The translations under genes and the position numbers were made by a program. From the IMG/VR virus record IMGVR_UViG_3300046323_000652, positions 1 through 38,866 of that record: a stretch of 38,866 nucleotides of DNA; one strand, written 5' to 3'. Positions 8,396 to 14,764 of the stretch are shown in pieces. The first letter of the stretch is position 1. Each line of letters begins with the position of its first letter. Source of the DNA: a virus. The notes under the pieces are model-generated. The model was not told the DNA's origin. It did no database searches and was given only the letters and a program-made list of their open reading frames with translations.

Positions 8396-9148
8396 TTAAG
8401 AGTTTAGAGATTGATTATAATTGATTCTATTTTTAGAAAAAATTGCTATTGGGTTTGAGCTACTGTTCTTGTCTGCGCTCAGCTCATCTTCATAGTTCCA
8501 AAATTCAGCATAGTCAGTTTTGTTTTGATTCAGAAAGTCTATCAATTCATCTTTGTAAATTTTTGCACTTGCTACTTTTTGATTGACTAACCTACCCATC
8601 AATGCGGGCTCAATATGTGTGCTTTGTTGCATCACCTTTTGAACTGTTCCCGAAGCAGTATTTTTAACACTCGAATAGGGCAAATACCTTGAATAAGCAT
8701 CATAAATCAAATAAGGCTCAATGACATTTTTTAATGCTTTGTATTTATCAGTCAATATTCTTTCAATTTTGCCAGCACTTATTGTTTTGCCTGTTGAGTT
8801 GAAATTGATTGAAAAATTATTTGCATCTATGACAGTAACCTCGTATTCTTTGCCGTTCAATTCACTTGCATTAGTTCCCAGCAATCCTACAAATGACACG
8901 AAATAACCACTCTCCAATGCGTGTGCGGTGATTTGGAAAGTCGTTATAGTTCCTATACTGATGCTTGCAATCGCTTTTTCTGTATTGTATAAGTTCATTA
9001 AGTCCGCATAGAAATCTTTGCCAAGCACAGCCTTTAGGCTTTCATTTTGAGATTCAAATACGTATGGCGTAACATCATCCTCACTTGTGTTTAATGACAA
9101 GTTTGGGTATGGACTTTTGAAGTAAGATTTATCAATGAGTAATTTCAT
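8396..9148 (-). CDS. Head-tail connector-like protein (DUF6712-type) with an inserted beta domain
   Basis: A 250-residue protein. Residues 1-60 and 130-215 are helical, with LKAVLGKDFYADLMNLY and KNVIEPYLIYDAYSRYLPYS segments that resemble the Bacteroidota phage DUF6712 connector family. Between them, residues about 65-128 are strand-rich (FQITAHALESGYFVSFVG ... LNGKEYEVTVIDANNFSI), like the small FCCH/Ig-type inserts found in phage virion proteins. It overlaps the portal gene upstream by ATGA, which fits a head-completion (adaptor) role at the portal ring. The family call is from memory of its pattern. Confidence 0.55.
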   Translation of the reverse strand: MKLLIDKSYFKSPYPNLSLNTSEDDVTPYVFESQNESLKAVLGKDFYADLMNLYNTEKAIASISIGTITTFQITAHALESGYFVSFVGLLGTNASELNGKEYEVTVIDANNFSINFNSTGKTISAGKIERILTDKYKALKNVIEPYLIYDAYSRYLPYSSVKNTASGTVQKVMQQSTHIEPALMGRLVNQKVASAKIYKDELIDFLNQNKTDYAEFWNYEDELSADKNSSSNPIAIFSKNRINYNQSLNS

Positions 9149-10461
9149 TCTTTTACGCCAAGGTTTTGAATCCTAAAGTTTTTTGAAGGATTAATGTCAT
9201 CCTTATAGTGAGAAAAAATCTCTTCCAACATCTCCGATATTTTTTGTTGTGTTGGTATCAGCACTGTTTTTTGCACAAAATCTAATAGTTTACCCAACTT
9301 ATCACTATCCCCCAAGAAATCACTTTTACCTGTGAAGCTGTAAAATTCTTCGGGCAAATCAAACGCTGTTCTGATATTGGTCTTTATACTGTTTTCCGCA
9401 TATTGATAAGATGCGCTCATGTCGGGAGTCGTCAAAACCGTTGCATCAGGTTTACTTTGCGGATTGTCTGCATACTGCAAAAGCACACGACCTCCATCGG
9501 GTCCGCTAAAGTTTTGGAATATCGCCTCATCATTCTCTCTTGTCAGGTCATCAGGATTCGCATTTCCGTACTTTGTGATAATTACCTGAGCCTTGAACCT
9601 TTCAATAATGTCAGATTTTTTTGATACTGAAATTTGAAATTCGTTTTCTGCATCTTGCAAAACTGGACCGTACACAGGATAGGGATATTGCCTTGCACCT
9701 GAGCGTGATAAAAAATAGTAATAAACCTGACCTTTGAAGTTCATTTCTATTTTCCCATTTTCATTTTTCACAAGTCCATCTCTATTGATTTGCTTCCTAA
9801 TCACTTCTGAATTAGGATTGTACGCATCAAAATACTCAATAAGTGTCTCGCTTTTTTTTGAACGGTACTTGTCAAATCTATGCAGAACGGCAACATAATA
9901 AGGCTGTTCCCCTTGTCTTACTTTTTCAAAATCAATGTGATTTATCTCACAAATTTGCCCAAACAGATTGTAATTGAAATGCAAACCAAGTCCTTCAAAT
10001 TGCACTAAATCAATGCAAATCTTTTCGAGTAAATCGTTGAGCGTTTCTTTTTTACTATTGATTACTTTGCTGCCTATTTTGGTAGATTTCAAAGTTTTAA
10101 TCTTATCAAAGATGACTTGTGCATCATAATCATTGCCTTGATTCTTGAACTCTTTGGCTTGAATCGCCAACGATTCACACTCTTTTTCAATCAGATAATC
10201 GTGTTCAAACCCCGCTCCTTTGAGTAGGGTTGCCTTTTTATTGATTGCATTAAACAATGTTCCGCTATTCTTAGCGCAGTACACCAAAAATTGAGGGAAA
10301 GAATCGTATAGTTCACCAAAACCATAAGGCAGATATTTGCCACTTTTCAATGAAATTGCACCAACACCGTAAATCTTTTGAAAAGACTTTACAAAGTGTT
10401 GGTATATTTCAGTAGAATCCCTGACATTTCTTTCAGGGGTATTGATGAAGACTAAGCTCAT
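9145..10461 (-). CDS. Phage portal protein
   Basis: A 438-residue protein of portal length. It has the helical N-terminus, a wing-like central region (YYYFLSRSGARQYPYPVYGPVLQDAENEF) and the C-terminal stretch IRTAFDLPEEFYSFTGKSDFLGDSDKLGKLLDFVQKTVLIPTQQ. That last region matches the typical portal ending where a lipid/DNA-proximal helix is followed by long helices. The portal forms the dodecameric DNA channel at the capsid vertex. It lies between a structural gene and the connector gene. It follows the major capsid gene in transcription order, whereas most siphoviruses have the portal before the capsid. Confidence 0.85.
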   Translation of the reverse strand: MSLVFINTPERNVRDSTEIYQHFVKSFQKIYGVGAISLKSGKYLPYGFGELYDSFPQFLVYCAKNSGTLFNAINKKATLLKGAGFEHDYLIEKECESLAIQAKEFKNQGNDYDAQVIFDKIKTLKSTKIGSKVINSKKETLNDLLEKICIDLVQFEGLGLHFNYNLFGQICEINHIDFEKVRQGEQPYYVAVLHRFDKYRSKKSETLIEYFDAYNPNSEVIRKQINRDGLVKNENGKIEMNFKGQVYYYFLSRSGARQYPYPVYGPVLQDAENEFQISVSKKSDIIERFKAQVIITKYGNANPDDLTRENDEAIFQNFSGPDGGRVLLQYADNPQSKPDATVLTTPDMSASYQYAENSIKTNIRTAFDLPEEFYSFTGKSDFLGDSDKLGKLLDFVQKTVLIPTQQKISEMLEEIFSHYKDDINPSKNFRIQNLGVKE

Positions 10462-10473
10462 TACTTACATTGT

Positions 10474-11325
10474 TTATCTTACATCGCCACCACTTGTGTA
10501 GACTAATGCAGTTGTGTTGGTTGCAATCTTGAATGTTTTCTCGTCTATGATTTCAGATATGGCGATGGATTTATTGTTTAATCCGTTTACTGCATCTGAA
10601 CCAACCGTTCCGACAATATCTTTGAAGAAAACAAGCGTTCCTACTTTGGCATCCTGCACGAAAGGCTTATCAACCGTATCATCCAAGACAATCGTTGTAG
10701 TAGCTCCAACAATAATATTTGCAATGTCAAAATATGATGGAATGATAAGCGATTCAAACAAGGCTTTTGATGCTTCATAATTGTATGCACGAGGGCTACT
10801 TGTATAAACAGCTAAGTAATCTGCGTAAGATTTTGCGGTTGCTTGGCTGCTGACACGGTAACCACCCCCTGTGTCAGGAGAAATAACTTCTTGATTGCCT
10901 GACAAAGAAGATAAGCCTCCGGTACGTCCAAGAACCTTGAACCATTCATTGTTCGTTTCTACGATGCCAATACTTTTGCCTGCATTAAATTCTTTGAGTG
11001 CATTTGCGGTTTCTGGTTCGTCATCAAAAACTGTAAAATCCAACAAATGCAAATATTTACCGATTCCTGCGCCATCAAAGTTATTTTGAGGGGCAATCGA
11101 GTTGTTACGTCCTTCAAGTCTGTATGCTCTTTTCGTGAACTTCAATTTGATGCCAGTGATGATTTTCAAGTCTCCACCATCAAAGTTTGCATCAAAAGTA
11201 TATTTGAGTATATCAAAATAATTGATAAGTTGTGCTATATCCTTTGTGCCCTCGGCAGGTGGGGAACATCTTTTTTTCCTTACTAAATCGGCATTGATAC
11301 CGCAAGGTAATTGAAATAAAGCCAT
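10474..11325 (-). CDS. Virion structural protein, possibly tail tube-like, with C-terminal FCCH-like beta domain
   Basis: A 283-residue protein between capsid and portal genes. The central part (KYLHLLDFTVFDDEPETANALKEF ... SIGIVETNNEWFKVLGRTGGL) follows a pattern I associate with an abundant Bacteroidota phage structural family in which a FxVxGxxxGL element is conserved, possibly a tail tube or decoration protein. Residues about 205-283 form a separate strand-rich domain (VGTLVFFKDIVG ... AISEIIDEKTFKIATN), similar in layout to inserts in the connector and capsid proteins. It has no signal or membrane segment. Structural is likely; the exact role is uncertain. Confidence 0.5.
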   Translation of the reverse strand: MALFQLPCGINADLVRKKRCSPPAEGTKDIAQLINYFDILKYTFDANFDGGDLKIITGIKLKFTKRAYRLEGRNNSIAPQNNFDGAGIGKYLHLLDFTVFDDEPETANALKEFNAGKSIGIVETNNEWFKVLGRTGGLSSLSGNQEVISPDTGGGYRVSSQATAKSYADYLAVYTSSPRAYNYEASKALFESLIIPSYFDIANIIVGATTTIVLDDTVDKPFVQDAKVGTLVFFKDIVGTVGSDAVNGLNNKSIAISEIIDEKTFKIATNTTALVYTSGGDVR

Positions 11326-11386
11326 ATATTTTTTATTTTAAAGGGATTGCGTAAACAACCCCTTGTGATGAATCAAAATGAAAAAA

Positions 11387-12688
11387 CTAAGTAGGACGGA
11401 CAATCAAAGCCTGTTCAGGCAAAGGTACTTCCGTGCAAGTAGCCATTGACATACGGTATCTTGAGAAATACTCGTTTGTTGTGCCAAACAAATCTACAAT
11501 GTTCAATACATTGCTATCAGTCACGTCATCTACACCTATAAGTGCGTTTTGGCTTTGAATACCAATCACATTCAAAGGAGACATATTTTGCACTCGCTCC
11601 AATTTCTGCCCCAAGAAAGAAAGTTGTTTCAAGTCAGTTGTGTTGGTGTACAAACCGCCCAAACGACCTGCTTCACTTGCAACAAAAGCATCTTGAATAG
11701 CAGGGTGAACCCACATTTTGAAGTCAGGATTTGCTTTTACTGTTTCAGGGATTGCTCTCCAAGCCTTCAACAAAATAGGAGCAACATTCCCCTCATTGAT
11801 GAAGTAAATCTTTGCATTGGTATATACAGGCGTTCCGATTGTGATACTGTTTGTAGTCGGATTGACATTGACTTTGATAGTATCGCCACTGATTGAAGTT
11901 ACCATAATGTTTTGCGTGGTATCTTCATCATAAGTGCCTTCGTTCCAAATCGCATTGTTCAAGAACGTTGCTACGTTACCACCGCCACCGTTGGCAAGTC
12001 CAGTTACTGTAATCAAATCGCCTTCGCGAAGTTTTGCGCCTCCACCAGTAGCAAGCGTAAATTGCAATTCAGTTCCAGAAATGGCAACCGCAGAGAATGT
12101 TACGAATTCAGGCGTGAGTTTTTTGGAGTTTGCAGCAGCAGCAATTTTCTCTTCAAGTCCGGTGTAAGCTGCCGTAAATCCAGCCTGCGGAGTGCGAGCT
12201 TTACCACGAAGATACAAAGCATCATTGATGTTTGCCATTGTTTCGTCAATAAACGAAATGACAGCTTCTGCAATAACTTCGGGTGGAATCCTGTCATTCA
12301 TTGCGCCTTGCTGAACTTGTTCTGCAAACCAAGTGTCGCGCAAATTGGTGTAATCAAACACTTCTTTGAACTCATATACAACAGGTGTCAATACAATCTT
12401 GTCAAGGGTTTTTGCCTGCGGTGTTACAGTAAAATCAGATGTCCTATCTCCTAACCTGATTTTGGATTTGTACTTGTGCATTGTCCTTTGTTTTTTGATG
12501 CCAGGGACAACAGTAACCAATCCTGAGCCAATAATCTGCGTATTGAACACTGCCCTGCGAATGACTTGTAAGTCTGCATCGCCAGCGTAAGCATTTGAAG
12601 GAAATACAACCTGCTCATTTGCCATTCTTGATAAGGCTTTGAATAAGTCAGACTTATTTTTAATATTCTTGAATTGTTTTAAATTCAT
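11387..12688 (-). CDS. Major capsid protein (HK97-like) with an inserted beta domain
   Basis: A 433-residue protein directly downstream of the protease/scaffold gene. N-terminal residues 85-160 (FTVTPQAKTLDKIVLTPVVYEFKEVFDYTNLRDTW, then a helix rich in Glu/Ala/Ile) and the C-terminal part (FKMWVHPAIQDAFVASEAGRL ... GQKLERVQNM) fit an HK97-type E-loop, P-domain and A-domain order. Residues about 198-296 are an extra Gly/Thr-rich strand domain (KLREGDLITVTGL ... IMVTSISGDTIKVNV), probably displayed on the capsid surface. Gene order protease-capsid is the usual one. Confidence comes mostly from position and overall architecture. Confidence 0.75.
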   Translation of the reverse strand: MNLKQFKNIKNKSDLFKALSRMANEQVVFPSNAYAGDADLQVIRRAVFNTQIIGSGLVTVVPGIKKQRTMHKYKSKIRLGDRTSDFTVTPQAKTLDKIVLTPVVYEFKEVFDYTNLRDTWFAEQVQQGAMNDRIPPEVIAEAVISFIDETMANINDALYLRGKARTPQAGFTAAYTGLEEKIAAAANSKKLTPEFVTFSAVAISGTELQFTLATGGGAKLREGDLITVTGLANGGGGNVATFLNNAIWNEGTYDEDTTQNIMVTSISGDTIKVNVNPTTNSITIGTPVYTNAKIYFINEGNVAPILLKAWRAIPETVKANPDFKMWVHPAIQDAFVASEAGRLGGLYTNTTDLKQLSFLGQKLERVQNMSPLNVIGIQSQNALIGVDDVTDSNVLNIVDLFGTTNEYFSRYRMSMATCTEVPLPEQALIVRPT

Positions 12689-12712
12689 TGTTTTATAAGG
12701 ATTTAAAATTTT

Positions 12713-14458
12713 TTATTTGCGATTCACAAGGGCATTTACTTTGTCGTTGCTGATTTCGGGCAAAGGCAATGCTTTTTTATCACTGTCATCTTCATTGAAG
12801 TATGCAAAGTCATCATCAGACATAATGCTTCCGTTTGATGTGATTTCACCAAGCATTTTTGCCATAGCAGTTACACCATCTTTCATCTCTGCAAAAGAGT
12901 TCATTTGCGTTTTCAAGGTTTGTACTTCATTTTTCAATTCGGCATTTTCCTTTGAAAGTGAATTCAGTACGGCATTTGCAGTATTGATGAACTCACTCAT
13001 TTGTTTTTTCTCATCATCGCCTGATGCTGCATTTTGAGTTCCTGCAGGAGCTTCTTCCGATACTTCGGTAACTACGCCTGCCTCAACTTTGATGCTGATT
13101 TTCTTGCCTGCCTCATCCACCAATATATGAGAACCATCAGGAGCGGGAGTTTCGGTAGGACTGCCTTGTGCGTCTGCAACTACTACACGTTTCCCTTCAA
13201 CAGTTCCATCTTCGCTGTACACAAACACTTTTGTATCAGTGCCTTCTACTTGCAAAGCCATATTTTTCACAAATGTATCTTTCAATTCACCTGCTTTGTA
13301 GGCTTTCAAGGCTTTTTCAGACATTAGGGTTGCAACATTGTACTTTGAATTTGTCAAAGCCAACATCATTGCTTTCCCCTTTTCCCATTCAGTTGGGCTT
13401 ACAATTTGAACATTTTTAGACATTTTTTTTACATTTAATTTGAGGATTTCTATAAATAATTTGCCTGTCATTTGAGGGTCTTCTGACAAGGCTTCGGAAT
13501 AGGTTACTTTTAATTTGTTTGTTTCATCAATCAATTGTCTTATAGGCAATTTGATTTGAGTTGTTTTTACGGTAGCATTTTCATTTACTTCAAGTCCTGC
13601 TGCCCAATCGTGATGCCCATCGAGTAAGTAATTTTCGGATGATACAAGATAGTTTCTTGCTCCCCATCTGCCCGCCAAGACTTTCTCCTGCACTTTGGCT
13701 TTATCAATTTCATTCTGTGCTGGCTTTAAGTCTGCTAATTTAGCTGTGCCTGGCTTGATGAATCTTTTACCATATTTTGCAAGGAAATAGTTTAAAATTA
13801 CTGTTTCAAATTCTGAATCAATTTGAGGCATTTCGCTACGCTTGTAGCCTGCATTGTCGCTAAGTTTGCTCTCGAATTTCATAGGCGTTGCTTGCAATTC
13901 TTTGGCATACATCAAAATAGGTGCTTTTTCTTGGCTATTGGTATGAGACATTACAGATTCATCTATCAATGTTGCAAATCCCATATCTAAGGCTTTTTGA
14001 GCGTTCCAAGCCTTATCAAGTGCCATTTCGGCAAGTAGTATTTCGTAAGTTTTTTTTGTGATATTGCTGTAAACCGAAATGACGTTTTCAATATCGGATT
14101 CCATATCTACAATATAGTCTTTCAACTCTGTATAAGAAAACCCCGATATATTCCCTGCTTTTGGGAGATGGATTAAAAATTTAGTAAATGGATAAAGTAC
14201 GCGTTCTTGACCTGCAATGAAAATCATAGTAGCTGCACTAAATACCATTCCCCATCCTATTGTTTTGACTTTGATGCCTCTTTGTTTTTCTTTTTCCAAA
14301 AACGCATATATGTTTTGTGCAGGGAGGAGATAACCCCCATAGCTATCAATATTGATAATTATTTTTTCATAGTTAGGTGTTTGTGATAGTTTTGATTTGA
14401 ATAAATCAAAAGCATCAATTCCTATTTCGTCACTAATGTCAATTACTGCAACAATCAT
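12713..14458 (-). CDS. Fused ClpP-type head maturation protease, ParB/Srx-like domain and capsid scaffold
   Basis: A 581-residue protein. Residues 1-165 are a ClpP-like S14 protease: INIDSYGG, catalytic Ser74 in MVFSAAT, His97 in FLIHLPK, and Asp148 in LDKAWNAQKALDMGF. Residues about 225-305 carry ParB/sulfiredoxin-like features, LADLKPAQNEID and DGHHDW (280-285), the latter matching the DGHHR(W/Y) nucleotide/DNA-binding motif. The remainder is acidic with an Ala/Thr/Pro linker and a coiled coil (TANAVLNSLSKENAELKNE), as in scaffold proteins that are cleaved during prohead maturation. It sits directly before the capsid gene. The middle domain is unusual for this role. Confidence 0.8.
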   Translation of the reverse strand: MIVAVIDISDEIGIDAFDLFKSKLSQTPNYEKIIINIDSYGGYLLPAQNIYAFLEKEKQRGIKVKTIGWGMVFSAATMIFIAGQERVLYPFTKFLIHLPKAGNISGFSYTELKDYIVDMESDIENVISVYSNITKKTYEILLAEMALDKAWNAQKALDMGFATLIDESVMSHTNSQEKAPILMYAKELQATPMKFESKLSDNAGYKRSEMPQIDSEFETVILNYFLAKYGKRFIKPGTAKLADLKPAQNEIDKAKVQEKVLAGRWGARNYLVSSENYLLDGHHDWAAGLEVNENATVKTTQIKLPIRQLIDETNKLKVTYSEALSEDPQMTGKLFIEILKLNVKKMSKNVQIVSPTEWEKGKAMMLALTNSKYNVATLMSEKALKAYKAGELKDTFVKNMALQVEGTDTKVFVYSEDGTVEGKRVVVADAQGSPTETPAPDGSHILVDEAGKKISIKVEAGVVTEVSEEAPAGTQNAASGDDEKKQMSEFINTANAVLNSLSKENAELKNEVQTLKTQMNSFAEMKDGVTAMAKMLGEITSNGSIMSDDDFAYFNEDDSDKKALPLPEISNDKVNALVNRK

Positions 14459-14496
14459 ATAAGATTCAAAACATTACTGCTTATTTTTTTAATATT

Positions 14497-14504
14497 CAAA
14501 AATA
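14497..14504 (-). promoter_or_regulatory. Possible -7 element for the protease-capsid segment
   Basis: On the minus strand TATTTTTG fits the Bacteroidota -7 consensus TAnnTTTG, about 39 bp upstream of the protease start at 14458. No TTG is found at the expected -33 distance, so this is weak. It would give the head genes their own promoter. Confidence 0.25.
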
Positions 14505-14525
14505 CGCATTTTGAATTTTATTGGT

Positions 14526-14533
14526 TAGATTTG
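14526..14533 (+). promoter_or_regulatory. Possible -7 element for the small rightward gene
   Basis: TAGATTTG matches the Bacteroidota -7 consensus TAnnTTTG. Transcription would start near 14540, just before the GTTAC repeats and 37 bp before the ATG at 14577. No TTG at the ideal -33 spacing is seen. Confidence 0.4.
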
Positions 14534-14545
14534 TGTTTATTTTGT

Positions 14546-14570
14546 GTTACAGTATGTTACATATCGTTAC
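14546..14570 (+). promoter_or_regulatory. Operator candidate: three GTTAC repeats with exact 10-bp period
   Basis: GTTAC occurs at 14546-14550, 14556-14560 and 14566-14570, always one helical turn apart and in the same orientation. The repeats sit between the presumed transcription start and the ATG of a small protein with ribbon-helix-helix features. Ribbon-helix-helix repressors characteristically bind such phased short direct repeats, so autoregulation is a reasonable inference. Confidence 0.5.
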
Positions 14571-14576
14571 AATTAT

Positions 14577-14762
14577 ATGAATAAAACAAAAAGAATTGGC
14601 TACACGCCAACCATAAAACAAAGACAAATAATCGAATCTCATTGCTCCGCACACGAAAAAGATTTTGCGTGCTTGGTGCGCGAAGTAATGCAACTTGTTA
14701 TCAATGGGACTTTGCTTGATAGAGATGGAAAGAATTTTTTTCATAGAGAATTGACCAAGTAA
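14577..14762 (+). CDS. Small ribbon-helix-helix-like DNA-binding protein, antisense inside the late operon
   Basis: This 61-residue product starts at the ATG at 14577. An in-frame ATG at 14544 exists, but it would place the GTTAC repeats inside the gene. The N-terminus KRIGYTPT fits a short beta strand. IKQRQIIESHCSAHE and DFACLVREVMQLVINGTLL fit two helices separated by a turn, which is the ribbon-helix-helix plan of Arc/CopG repressors, followed by a charged tail. It is the only rightward gene between 974 and 26095 and lies in the gap between the tape-measure and protease genes. It could control late transcription or only itself. No database match was tested. Confidence 0.55.
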   Translation: MNKTKRIGYTPTIKQRQIIESHCSAHEKDFACLVREVMQLVINGTLLDRDGKNFFHRELTK

Positions 14763-14764
14763 TT

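Noticed and set aside
11912-12454. 180-codon rightward reading frame opposite the capsid gene
   Set aside because: It lies wholly antisense to the well-supported capsid gene, has Cys/Arg/Phe-rich composition typical of a shadow frame, and no promoter is visible.
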